45,470 nucleotides of DNA from an uncultured Saprospiraceae bacterium (GCA_937974625.1 CALJVJ010000073.1:1-45470); one strand, 5' to 3'; counted from the stretch's first letter, positions 26,321-35,011 are shown. Translations and numbers: made by a program. The notes: generated from the letters alone by a model not told the origin.

Positions 26321-26548
26321 TTATAAAATATCTTTAAGAACAGAATAAAGTACTACTGGCAATGCTAGTATCGTCAACAAAGCCGTTAAATATGGTTTAT
26401 CAAGTCCAAATCGCTCGTCTAATTTTTGCCCAATAAATACAGCAATTGCTAAAGCAAAAAAGATTTGAAAAACCATCCCTGAATACTTTAAAGCCACATT
26501 AGGGTTGGGTTTCTTAGGCGGTGACTTTTCCGTTGGTTTTTTTGACAA
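26321..26548 (-). CDS. atpZ: AtpZ/AtpI-family protein
   Basis: A 75-residue protein with a Lys/Pro-rich cytoplasmic tail (1-20) and two transmembrane helices (about 24-43 and 53-72), separated by GQKLDERFGLDKPYLT. This hairpin with a charged loop is the AtpZ (ATPase gene 1) pattern; AtpZ/AtpI proteins are linked to Fo assembly and ion uptake in other bacteria. The only start giving the full tail is a TTG at 26546-26548 inside the 3' end of the bactofilin gene, a 35-bp overlap that suggests translational coupling. An ATG at 26474-26476 would remove most of the tail. Confidence 0.7.
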   Translation of the reverse strand: MSKKPTEKSPPKKPNPNVALKYSGMVFQIFFALAIAVFIGQKLDERFGLDKPYLTALLTILALPVVLYSVLKDIL

Positions 26549-26975
26549 TATCTTTAGATACTTTTAAATTATTAGTTGTACCGTTCTTTCCAGAATGGTT
26601 ATTTCGTTTAATCGCTGCATTGATAACCGCGCCTTGCTGTACGATTAGTTTATCGTAGGAAGCATCTCCATTGATTATTGCTGTCTCCTTTAAAGATAAA
26701 ACTTCCTTGACCACTAAATTTCCATCAAAACGCCCTTCTATCACAGCGTTTACACAGGTTATCTCTCCTTCCACTGTTCCTGTTGGGCCTATTATCACTT
26801 TTGCATCACAGGATAAGGTACCATTTATTTTGCCATCAATTCGAATATCACTCTCTGCTTTTATATCACCTGTTATAGACGTTCCTTGTACTAAGGTGTT
26901 TAAAGAACGACTTTTAGTATTTGAAGTATTATCGTTATTCGTATTTGCTTCTTTGTTTTTCTTATTTCCAAACAT
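26514..26975 (-). CDS. Bactofilin-family polymer-forming cytoskeletal protein
   Basis: A 153-residue cytoplasmic protein with the bactofilin core at about 28-130: repeating right-handed beta-helix rungs such as SITGDIKAESDIRIDGKINGT, VIIGPTGTVEGEI, NAVIEGRFDGNL and LSLKETAIINGD. Short polar tails flank it: an Asn/Lys-rich N-terminus and a Lys-rich C-terminus. Bactofilins polymerise without nucleotide and scaffold cell-shape or envelope enzymes. In Bacteroidota this gene often precedes atpZ and the ATP synthase genes, as its neighbours here suggest. The 3' end overlaps atpZ by 35 bp. Confidence 0.9.
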   Translation of the reverse strand: MFGNKKNKEANTNNDNTSNTKSRSLNTLVQGTSITGDIKAESDIRIDGKINGTLSCDAKVIIGPTGTVEGEITCVNAVIEGRFDGNLVVKEVLSLKETAIINGDASYDKLIVQQGAVINAAIKRNNHSGKNGTTNNLKVSKDIVKKTNGKVTA

Positions 26976-27292
26976 AATGAAAAATTTGTTTAATTTTTTT
27001 TAATAAAAGATAAATTTACATACCAAGCTTAGCAACAAGGCTAAACTAGTATTTAAGATGTCTTTTATAGTTTTCTCACTAGGAGTTGGTGAGTGATTGT
27101 ATTAATTTAGTAGGATATCTAGGGAAGTACGTTTATTTTTTGCCTTTTATTTGATTTAACGCTTCTATACCTAATTTTACTAGACCTTTCACCGCTCAGC
27201 CGTAAATATACAAAAATACCCTGCTTTTATATGTTAAAAACAGGGTATTTCTTTTTTATGTATATTATTTTACGTAATGAATTGCTTTTTTA
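26976..27292. other. Intergenic region between bactofilin and PorP/SprF genes
   Basis: A 317-nt AT-rich spacer. It contains the PorP/SprF terminator (27212-27250); I see no clear promoter match for the bactofilin gene and no coding potential. Confidence 0.6.
27212..27250 (-). terminator. Terminator of the PorP/SprF gene
   Basis: A 10-bp perfect stem (27214-27223 with 27241-27250) around a 17-nt loop. On the minus strand it is followed by a run of five Ts, 43 nt after the stop codon. Confidence 0.75.
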
Positions 27293-28378
27293 TTAGAAAT
27301 TTGGACAATATACGTCTCTCTTCTCTTCTCCTAAGATGTTATAGATTATTGAAAATTCAAAAGCTCCATTTCCATTACTCGCTCTACTCAAATCTGAAAC
27401 ATTCAAATCATAACTAAATCCTAATCCAAAATTATTATAATCAAATCTGGTTGATACAATAATTGCATCCGCCCAGATTTTAACGTCTGGCTGTGTTCCT
27501 GATAATTCATCAAATGGACTTGCTCTGTTCGCTAATCTAGCCCAAAGACCTAATTGGAAAGATTGATTATCACCTCTACGTCCATTGCTCAACAAGAACT
27601 TTAAACTTGAACCTGCATTTAATTCGAAAGATGGCCCTTGGAACAAGGCAACTACACCTGGCACTAAACCAATTTTTCCTCCGCCCATAAATTCTCCACC
27701 TGCATGTACTGTAAATTTGCTGTATAGTGGTAAATCCGTAGCAGGGTCAAATGATTGGTTGGCCCTATTTAAGTGACTAAAAGCACCTCCAATATAAAAG
27801 TTACTTCTTTCATTAAAAACAGTGAACCATAACAAACCCGCAGAAAAGTCTGGAAAGATAAAATTATCATTCGAGAAATTCTCTCCACTACTTGCACTTG
27901 CATTAAACCCTCCTTCACCATCGTGCTGTGAAGCCCACTGTGCTCTTGTGAAATCAATACTTCTTTGCGCAATGCCTGCTTCCGCTCCAACTACCAAATA
28001 ATGAGATTTACTTCTATATCCTCCCATCCGCTTACTATACGAAGCTGATAATTTAGCAGTCAATGTTTTAAAATCTAATTGGCCTGCTTTATCGCCCCAA
28101 AAAGTTCCTCCAACTCCAAAATAATCATATCGACCAACAGGAATCTTCTGGTCATAGGATGCAGAATAGGTAGAAAAAGCGTTCGACTTCAAAACACTTG
28201 CCCATTGATTTCTATAATTCCCAACTACTCTCACTTGACTATTCATCACCCCCGTTAAGGCGGGATTCAAATTCATAGGAGACATATAAAACTGAGAAAA
28301 GTGAATATCCTGTGCTTGGACAGAAAGGTAGCTGAATGTAACAGCACACAGTAGTAAAAAGGTCTTAAGTTGTTTCAT
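27293..28378 (-). CDS. PorP/SprF-family type IX secretion outer-membrane protein
   Basis: A 361-residue outer-membrane beta-barrel protein. A signal peptide (1-22, ending VQAQ) is followed by the family signature DIHFSQFYMSPMNLNPALTG, then amphipathic strands such as VVGNYRNQWASV and NFGLGFSYDLNVS, with the C-terminal strand AFEFSIIYNILG. PorP/SprF proteins help deliver or anchor T9SS cargo at the cell surface and usually sit next to the gene for a large type B cargo adhesin. Here no such gene adjoins; the nearest type B cargo genes in the window are at 5241 and 32125. A small dyad (28415-28430) lies about 40 nt upstream of the start. Confidence 0.92.
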   Translation of the reverse strand: MKQLKTFLLLCAVTFSYLSVQAQDIHFSQFYMSPMNLNPALTGVMNSQVRVVGNYRNQWASVLKSNAFSTYSASYDQKIPVGRYDYFGVGGTFWGDKAGQLDFKTLTAKLSASYSKRMGGYRSKSHYLVVGAEAGIAQRSIDFTRAQWASQHDGEGGFNASASSGENFSNDNFIFPDFSAGLLWFTVFNERSNFYIGGAFSHLNRANQSFDPATDLPLYSKFTVHAGGEFMGGGKIGLVPGVVALFQGPSFELNAGSSLKFLLSNGRRGDNQSFQLGLWARLANRASPFDELSGTQPDVKIWADAIIVSTRFDYNNFGLGFSYDLNVSDLSRASNGNGAFEFSIIYNILGEEKRDVYCPNF

Positions 28379-28775
28379 ATATTAGTTATTAAAAACGACT
28401 TTGTTCCGGTTGAGATTAGAAAATTCTAATATTAATGTTTATGATTAATGAAAAGTAGGTCTACTACTTTACCATTTTTTTAGGGCTTTGTTTGGTATAT
28501 CCAAAGAAGCCCATCATTAATTGAGGGACAACCAAAAAGATATACAAGGATATGAATTTCAAAGGAGTCTAGCAATAGATGCCTGCTTTTGATTCTGCAA
28601 GATTCTTGACGAAATGTTACTTTAGTCCTACTTCTTCTGCTTAGAAATTCAATAAACCAAGGGTTTAACGTCATTTTCTCGAATCATATTTCAATGCCTT
28701 CCAATTTATGGAACTTTTGACTCTCTTTTGTCATATTTACTGGTTTTAGAAAATAGTAGTTGCAATTATCAAGTA
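28379..28775. other. Intergenic region between PorP/SprF and HtrA-like genes
   Basis: A 397-nt spacer. It has a 7-bp dyad ATTAGAA-AA-TTCTAAT (28415-28430) upstream of the PorP/SprF gene, which could be an operator. A 64-codon minus-strand frame (28480-28674) and a 32-codon hydrophobic frame (28464-28562) overlap each other in different phases; neither is convincing. No terminator for the protease gene is evident. Confidence 0.5.
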
Positions 28776-29897
28776 CTAATCTTCCTGTTTCCAGAATGCA
28801 CCGAATTCGTCTACGAGAATATCGTCGTAATGGTCTGCTTTTTCAAATAAATGTTTAAACAATTGGATACCTGTATCTACATTCAGGTAACGATCATAAA
28901 TCAACAGCGATAATATGATATCGTGTCCTTTTGGATTAACACTAAATGTCAGCCCTTCAATTAGATAGTTTTGTTTTAGGAGATATTCATAAAGAGGACC
29001 GATGTTCTCTTTTGGGAGGTTGCATAGGAATGCATCCCCAATAATCAAGCCAGTTTTTTCGTGGTAAGTGATATTAATTTTTGCGCTACCTTGATGAATT
29101 TCCCAGTTATTGGAACCCCTTCTTGATAACTTAACGTCATGACCTGTTTCCTCCAATAATTCTTCTATAGTTTTACTTACTCCTACTGCTTCATAATCTT
29201 CCTCATCTTTTGGTAGTGTAATCTTTGCCCCGCAGTGCGGACAGTATTTCTGAAATTTTGGTTTTTCAAAAACAATATTGGAACAAGCGGTACACCGCGC
29301 ACCCGATTTGCCTTCCCCTTTTTGGTAAGCAAGTATGGTCTCCTTTAAGTAATTAATTGGTAAGGAAAACCCCATATTCTCTCCATCTCGAATTACAAAA
29401 GTATTCACCCCTACTACTTCTCCTACCGTATTTAATAAAGGGCCTCCACTATTCCCTGGATTTAAGGCAGCATCATGGAGAAAATAGGTGATGTCATTTT
29501 GTTGATGTTGAGCGTTTGTAATAAAGCCATGGGTCGTAATATACTTCAATCCAAAAGGATGACCTATCGCTACTACTTTATCCCCATCTTGAACTTTGGT
29601 TTCTTGTCCAAAATTCACAGAAGGGATTCCAATATCTTTTGGTACAGATAAAAAGGCTAAATCATGCATTACATCTACAAAAAGGACTTTCACTAATTGT
29701 CTATCAAATTGGTTACTATCGATAACCACTTCTTTGTTGCCCCTAACTACATGCTCATTGGTCACAATTAGATTATATTCCTTCACATAGAATCCCGTCC
29801 CCTTACTGTAAGGAGTTGCAATCTGAATGACTACATCGCGGTATAATTCTATTATTTCTTTCACTTTTTTCAATTGTCCGGTGTTCCGGTATTCCAA
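28776..29897 (-). CDS. Cytoplasmic HtrA-like trypsin-fold protease with zinc ribbon and C-terminal CesT/YbjN-like domain
   Basis: A 373-residue protein. Residues about 20-190 are an S1C (Do/HtrA-type) protease domain with an intact triad: H49 (TNEHV), D79 (MHDLA) and S150 (NPGNSGGP). There is no signal peptide and no PDZ domain. Instead there is a zinc ribbon (C202, C205, C219, C222) and a ~130-residue alpha/beta C-terminal domain (about 240-373, ending in DDILVDEFGAF) that vaguely recalls CesT/YbjN chaperone-like folds. Export is therefore unlikely and it should act in the cytosol. Its start is a TTG at 29895-29897; the frame is open upstream but offers no ATG or GTG. The upstream gene on the same strand ends 19 nt away and contains a similar domain, so the two are probably one operon and one functional unit. 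Confidence 0.8.
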   Translation of the reverse strand: MEYRNTGQLKKVKEIIELYRDVVIQIATPYSKGTGFYVKEYNLIVTNEHVVRGNKEVVIDSNQFDRQLVKVLFVDVMHDLAFLSVPKDIGIPSVNFGQETKVQDGDKVVAIGHPFGLKYITTHGFITNAQHQQNDITYFLHDAALNPGNSGGPLLNTVGEVVGVNTFVIRDGENMGFSLPINYLKETILAYQKGEGKSGARCTACSNIVFEKPKFQKYCPHCGAKITLPKDEEDYEAVGVSKTIEELLEETGHDVKLSRRGSNNWEIHQGSAKINITYHEKTGLIIGDAFLCNLPKENIGPLYEYLLKQNYLIEGLTFSVNPKGHDIILSLLIYDRYLNVDTGIQLFKHLFEKADHYDDILVDEFGAFWKQED

Positions 29898-29916
29898 TAT
29901 ATGAACTGTTAGTTCG

Positions 29917-31248
29917 TTATTCTGCCTTCGTTAAATCTAAATTACGAATCATCATCAAATAAGATTGTGCAAATTTACTTTGCCCATCAAAGGAGAGTCG
30001 ATTCATATTTGGAGACATTTTAGGGTAAGTTTCCTTATTTGCGACTACTATTTCCTTTATCGCTCGTTTGATTTCCTTTGCTTTAAAAGCTTCTTTCTTA
30101 AAATCGACAAAACTATCCGTAAATCCTAATTGCTCAAAATAGGCTCCATAAATTATTCTGTAATACAAATGAAATAGCTCTTTGTCTGGCTTGGGGACCG
30201 CATAATTAAAAATACAATACCCTACTATATAGCCAGGTATTGCCATCGCTACTTTATGGTGCCCATTATTTCTATACCAATCCATTTGATGTAATTCTCC
30301 ATCAATAAAACTAACCACTCGGTCGTGTGTCACTGGTTTCGTTATCCCAAAAGAAGTTCTTACTTGATACATCCCTTTCAAAAAATCTACTTTGGGCTGT
30401 TCTAGTAAATGCTGAAATTCTTTTTGGAGGAGTACGTTCTTTTGGAGATTGGTCTTCGTATCTTTCGTAAAGTAAAGTCGATGAATTCGCTCTAAGGTTT
30501 CCATCAACATTCCTTCTGGAACCGTCAAATAATCTAATTTGTAGCTTAAATCCAATAATAAGTAAGCTATCCCTCCAGGATATTGACTGGTGCTTAATTT
30601 ACCATTTTCTATCTCGTCTAAAACTGATTTTATTTCTTGGATTACAAATTGATATTTGACCTCTTTTTCTTCTGGTGCTGAATGCTTAATCAATGATTCA
30701 TCTGTATGGTGTAATACATCAAATTCATCAATGAGTAAATCATCTAACTTATCTGCTTTTGTCGCTACTTCTTTAAGCGCATAATATAGTTTGTAAGGAG
30801 AGGCATCTAAAATATTCGTATCAAAAACTATCGTAATGTCATTCTCTTTGTCTAATGCAAAACAACTATACCGCATCTTAAAATTCTCTTCCATCAACCG
30901 ACGCATAAAACCAAGATTCAAATCTTCCGTAATAGCGACTTTTGCCTCTGCTTTGACTTTTTTTCTATCCGCAATTCCTACTATTTTTTTTGAACCTTGG
31001 ATTAACTCAAAATGTATCGTGCCTTTGTCAATGGAAAAATTGACATTATTTTCTTTTGCATCTCTGAGGTAGGTGAAAAATGATTCGAAGGAAGCTAAGT
31101 ATTCTTTTTTTTCAAATAAATCTAATGACTTATCCCATGCAGCATATTGTGCTTTTGTTTTATAGGAATCACTATATCTCCCAAAACCTATTTCAGGTTG
31201 TGGTTTACTTTCCGTCACTACACCAAATAATTTATCAAAAAAACCCAT
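29917..31248 (-). CDS. Uncharacterised protein, operon partner of the HtrA-like protease
   Basis: A 443-residue protein with no signal peptide or membrane helix that I do not recognise. The first ~10 residues (MGFFDKLFGV) resemble amphipathic membrane-targeting starts. Residues about 71-179 look homologous to the C-terminal domain of the neighbouring protease: both run from a short strand pattern (FSIDKGTIHFEL here, WEIHQGSAKINIT there) to a near-identical end (ADKLDDLLIDEF here, ADHYDDILVDEF there). The remaining ~250 residues are helical with conserved-looking aromatic patches and no catalytic motif I can name. The 19-nt gap to the protease gene suggests co-transcription. It may be a regulator, adaptor or substrate of the protease (inference). 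Confidence 0.6.
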   Translation of the reverse strand: MGFFDKLFGVVTESKPQPEIGFGRYSDSYKTKAQYAAWDKSLDLFEKKEYLASFESFFTYLRDAKENNVNFSIDKGTIHFELIQGSKKIVGIADRKKVKAEAKVAITEDLNLGFMRRLMEENFKMRYSCFALDKENDITIVFDTNILDASPYKLYYALKEVATKADKLDDLLIDEFDVLHHTDESLIKHSAPEEKEVKYQFVIQEIKSVLDEIENGKLSTSQYPGGIAYLLLDLSYKLDYLTVPEGMLMETLERIHRLYFTKDTKTNLQKNVLLQKEFQHLLEQPKVDFLKGMYQVRTSFGITKPVTHDRVVSFIDGELHQMDWYRNNGHHKVAMAIPGYIVGYCIFNYAVPKPDKELFHLYYRIIYGAYFEQLGFTDSFVDFKKEAFKAKEIKRAIKEIVVANKETYPKMSPNMNRLSFDGQSKFAQSYLMMIRNLDLTKAE

Positions 31249-32124
31249 CTGTGGAAAATATGAAAATTTATTAAGAATCTTATAATCTAATGAAGATTTA
31301 ACACCTATTGGTTTATATCCACCTCTGGGATAGCCTACATCTTTTCTAATGCAACTAAGTGATTTTTATAAAAACACCTCGTTTAATTACAAAAAACTGC
31401 TACTTATGACCAACAAATATTCAAATTTTAAACCAATAAAAAATTCAAATTAGCTTATAATAACTGCAATTACTTATTCAAAACCGAAAATTACTAATTT
31501 TGTACGACAATTTAAGAAATTTAATTTTACCAAGATTAGGAACGTGTAAAAAATAACTTATAACAGTTTGAGTATTCTTTTTTCCTTCTTCTGCATTATT
31601 TGCTTTTGATACGCTTGCATCAAGCCATCTCAGTATGCTTTGCTTCGTCTACGTTGCAGCCCGTCCGCGGTTCATCTTGAATAAGAAAAAAATAATTACT
31701 CGCCTTTGTTACAACTTATTCGTCATATGTTCCTTGGTTTCTAAAACTTACAGGTTGTTTTATACGTTTTAGTCATAATTAGTACTTTAGGAACAACACA
31801 CAAAATAATTTGTACCACTAATCTTTATCTTTTTGTCTTAGTTGAACTTTAAAAAATAGTTATTATACTCAACATAACTCCTGTTTTTTAAAACGCTACT
31901 AGAACAAAAATCTTAAAACTGAAGAAGTACACTCTATTTATCCCTTGTTCCTTACCATTCTTTGTTTGACATTAGAAAAGAACTATTTTCTTATTAGGTG
32001 TATGAGGTACGACCAACTTTTTATTAAAAAAAAACACTATCCTTATAAGATTTGATAGTTTTACAATTGTTTGTTGAAATATTAGACTTGTTATCCTATT
32101 AAATGATGTTGAAAAAATAGTTTT
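31249..32124. other. 876-nt gene-free region upstream of a T9SS type B gene
   Basis: Very AT-rich, with no credible ORF. It contains a plus-strand TAATTTTG word (31495-31502), a ~197-bp imperfect palindromic element (31538-31734) that is noticeably richer in G+C than its surroundings, and a 7-bp inverted repeat (31741-31747 with 31766-31772) just after it. Promoters of the two flanking divergent genes should lie here, but no exact TAnnTTTG match is close to either start. Confidence 0.6.
31538..31734. mobile_element. MITE-like element with ~28-bp imperfect terminal inverted repeats
   Basis: The ends 31538-31565 and 31707-31734 are inverted copies matching at about 21 of 28 positions, both starting AGGAAC at the outer edge. 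Weaker complementarity continues inward to roughly 31590 and 31680 (T-rich against A-rich). A perfect small hairpin sits inside (31613-31625). It encodes no protein. I see no target-site duplication. It could be a relic of an insertion sequence, a MITE, or a structured non-coding RNA gene. Confidence 0.4.
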
Positions 32125-34941
32125 ATGACTCGACCATATCTTTCCTATCTTCCGATACTCCTGCTTTTAGGACTATGCACTTTATTTACAACAGATTTAG
32201 CAGCAACACATAATCGTGCTGGAGAAATAACCGTTGAGCAAATTGACCCCTTAATGGTCAAAGCAACTATCACTACTTATACTAAAGCAACTAGTACCCA
32301 AGCGGATAGAGATAGCTTGACCTTATGTTGGGGTGATGGTCGATGTGAACTATTAACTCGAATTAATGGCCCCGTTGGAGATAGTGGTATTCCTGCTGGG
32401 GAATTATTGCCTAATAATACTAAGAAGAATATTTATGTCGGTTTCCATAACTACCCCGCTCTAGGTACCTACCGCTTGTTTATGACCGACCCTAATAGAA
32501 ACGATGGTATATTAAATGTCAATCCTCCTAACTCTGTGATGGTAGAATTCCATCTACAAACGATTTACACTTTATTGAACCCTCAGTTCCAAGGTAGTAA
32601 TAATACACCAACCTTATTACAACCTCCTGTAGATATTGGATGTGTCGGAGAGACTTTTGTTCATAACCCTAGTGCTTTCGATGTCGACGGCGATAGTTTA
32701 GCCTATAAATTAATTACTCCCTTGAGAGGTATTAATGAAGAAACAGGAGAGGCTGTTCCAGTCCCCAATTATCTTTTCCCAGAAGAAATTTCCCCAGGTG
32801 CAAATAATGATCATCGTTTAGATCCTGTGACCGGAGAATTCATTTGGCGAGCCCCCCAACGTGCCGGAGAATACAATATCGCTTTTATCATTATAGAATA
32901 TCGGCAAGGAGTTCCTTTGGATACCATGATTCGAGACATGCAGATATTTATAGAAGATAATTGTCAAAATAAGCCTCCTGAAATAGAGGTTGTCAGAGAA
33001 GTTTGTGTCATTGCAGGAGAAACACTAGAATTAGATATCCTCGTTACAGACCCTGATAATGATTCTCCTCCTCAAAAAGTAGAGTTGACTGCCACTGGAG
33101 GTCCATTCGAAGTGGAAATTAGCCCCGCTAGATTAGAAGTTGCACAGGGCTACCAACCTCAACCTCTTAGTGGTAAAATTATTTGGGATACCTCTTGTGA
33201 GCATATTTCTGACCAAGAATATCAAATCGTTTTAAGAGCTGTAGATAATAAAGAAATTATAGATGGCAGAGGGGATGAAAGTTTCTTGTCTACCCTAGAA
33301 ACTGTCTTAATCAAAGTTGTCGGTCCCCCTCCAGAAGATGTACAAGCAACGGCTTTGCCCGAAGAAATTACCGTCACTTGGGAAAAACCTTATGCCTGTG
33401 AAGATGCAGCAAATGACTATTTTCAGGGTTTTTCTGTTTGGAGGAGAATTGGTAGCAATCAATTTCCACCTGATACTTGTAGACCAGGGTTGAATGGATT
33501 AGGCTATACTAAATTAACGATTGGCTTAGTCAATGACATGGAAGATGGTCGATATATTTTCGTAGATACAGATGTAGAACGAGGTAGAACCTATTGCTAT
33601 AGAATTTTAGCCAATTTTGCCCAACTATCCGCTGCAAATAATCCTTTTAATCAAGTGGAGAGTTTACCGTCGGATGAAGCCTGTGTCCAATTGAATCGGG
33701 ATTTGCCGCTGATTACTAAAGTAGATGTACAAGCCACAGATGCCACCTTAGGCAATATTGCAATTGAATGGACTAAACCTATTGCCAATGATTTGGATAC
33801 TATTTTGAATCCAGGACCTTATCGGTATCGACTGCTTAGGGCAGTAGGAATAAATGGTAATAATTTTCAACCCGTTCCTGGAGCTGATTTTGAAAGTGCC
33901 TCTTTTGGCGCAGCTAATGATACTTCCTTCTTGGATATGGGCTTAAATACAGTTGATAATGCCTATACTTACAAGGTAGAATTTTATGTCAATGGTGAAA
34001 ATCAACCTTTGGGAGAGACCAATGTGGCAGCTTCTGTCTTTTTAAGCGCGGCGCCAACCGACGAAGCTGTGAATTTGAGTTGGGCAGAAATGGTCCCTTG
34101 GGATAATTTTGCCTATACTGTTTTCAGACAAAATCCACAAGGTATCTTTGATTCCATCGGTACTTCTACTAGTCCTTCTTTTAAAGACATTGGACTAACC
34201 AACGGCGAAACTTATTGCTACAAAGTATTAGCATTTGGCACCTATGGTATAGAGGGTATTATTTCTCCCTTACTCAACTTTTCACAAGAAATTTGTACCG
34301 TTCCTGCGGATGATGTACCTCCTTGTCCCCCAACCTTAACTGTTAGTAATATTTGCGATAATTTAACAGGAATAGTAGACCAAGACTTTTTTGTTAATAA
34401 TTTATCTTGGACTAATCCTAATGATGTTTGTGAAGCCGTATCCGATGCCGAACGATATAATATTTACTATGCCGCTACCGAAGGGGCAGATTTCTCCTTG
34501 ATAGAAACCATCAATTTTGCTGACGAAACTAACTATGACCACCGACCAGATTTAGGAATCGCTGGATGCTATGTGGTCACAGCTGTAGATTCTAGTCGAA
34601 ATGAAAGTGCTTTTAGCAATATGGTTTGTGTCGATAATTGTCCTTCTTATACTTTACCGAATACTTTTACCCCAAATGGAGATGGTACTAATGAAATATT
34701 TAAACCTTTTCCTTATCGTTTTATTGATAGAATAGAATTTAAAGTATTTAATCGTTGGGGAGGCTTAGTTTTTGAAACTTCTGACCCTGCTATTAATTGG
34801 GATGGAAAAAATTTAGACCGACAAGATTTAAAAGAAGGTGTTTATTTTTATATCTGCCGTGTTTTCGAATCCAGAGTAACTGGTGTTGTTGAACAGGAAG
34901 CACTCTTGGAAGGAAGTATTAATTTAATTAGAGGACAATAA
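32125..34941 (+). CDS. Large T9SS type B (gliding-motility-associated C-terminal) surface protein
   Basis: A 938-residue secreted protein. The signal peptide (1-27) is followed by ATHNRAGEITV, the N-terminal start I associate with a recurrent family of Bacteroidota surface proteins. An Asp-rich cadherin-like segment (about 185-230, FDVDGDSLAYKL) and several Fn3-like domains follow (about 395-720, with repeated YCYRI / YCYKV motifs). The C-terminus is a CHU_C type B sorting domain (about 843-938): LPNTFTPNGDGTNEIF, then FKVFNRWGGLVFETSD, then NWDGKNLDRQDLKEGVYFY. It should be sent through the T9SS to the cell surface. Adhesion is a reasonable guess; no enzymatic motif is seen. A strongly structured spacer separates it from ribE. 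Confidence 0.9.
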   Translation: MTRPYLSYLPILLLLGLCTLFTTDLAATHNRAGEITVEQIDPLMVKATITTYTKATSTQADRDSLTLCWGDGRCELLTRINGPVGDSGIPAGELLPNNTKKNIYVGFHNYPALGTYRLFMTDPNRNDGILNVNPPNSVMVEFHLQTIYTLLNPQFQGSNNTPTLLQPPVDIGCVGETFVHNPSAFDVDGDSLAYKLITPLRGINEETGEAVPVPNYLFPEEISPGANNDHRLDPVTGEFIWRAPQRAGEYNIAFIIIEYRQGVPLDTMIRDMQIFIEDNCQNKPPEIEVVREVCVIAGETLELDILVTDPDNDSPPQKVELTATGGPFEVEISPARLEVAQGYQPQPLSGKIIWDTSCEHISDQEYQIVLRAVDNKEIIDGRGDESFLSTLETVLIKVVGPPPEDVQATALPEEITVTWEKPYACEDAANDYFQGFSVWRRIGSNQFPPDTCRPGLNGLGYTKLTIGLVNDMEDGRYIFVDTDVERGRTYCYRILANFAQLSAANNPFNQVESLPSDEACVQLNRDLPLITKVDVQATDATLGNIAIEWTKPIANDLDTILNPGPYRYRLLRAVGINGNNFQPVPGADFESASFGAANDTSFLDMGLNTVDNAYTYKVEFYVNGENQPLGETNVAASVFLSAAPTDEAVNLSWAEMVPWDNFAYTVFRQNPQGIFDSIGTSTSPSFKDIGLTNGETYCYKVLAFGTYGIEGIISPLLNFSQEICTVPADDVPPCPPTLTVSNICDNLTGIVDQDFFVNNLSWTNPNDVCEAVSDAERYNIYYAATEGADFSLIETINFADETNYDHRPDLGIAGCYVVTAVDSSRNESAFSNMVCVDNCPSYTLPNTFTPNGDGTNEIFKPFPYRFIDRIEFKVFNRWGGLVFETSDPAINWDGKNLDRQDLKEGVYFYICRVFESRVTGVVEQEALLEGSINLIRGQ

Positions 34942-34952
34942 TAAAGTAGGTG

Positions 34953-35011
34953 ATATTTTAGAGGAGACATTTAACTTTTTTGAAAAAAAATAAGTGTTTG
35001 CTCTAAAATAT
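34953..35011. repeat. 59-nt near-perfect hairpin between the surface-protein gene and ribE
   Basis: The outer arms 34953-34963 and 35001-35011 are an 11-bp perfect inverted repeat. Continuing inward, one mismatch is followed by nine more paired positions (two G-U) and then T-run/A-run pairing, making a long single stem. No T-tract follows on either strand, so it is not a simple terminator. It may stabilise or attenuate the mRNA ahead of ribE. Confidence 0.65.

Noticed and set aside
28480..28674. 64-codon minus-strand frame between PorP/SprF and the HtrA-like gene
   Set aside because: No recognisable domain and it conflicts with another frame; left as unannotated spacer.
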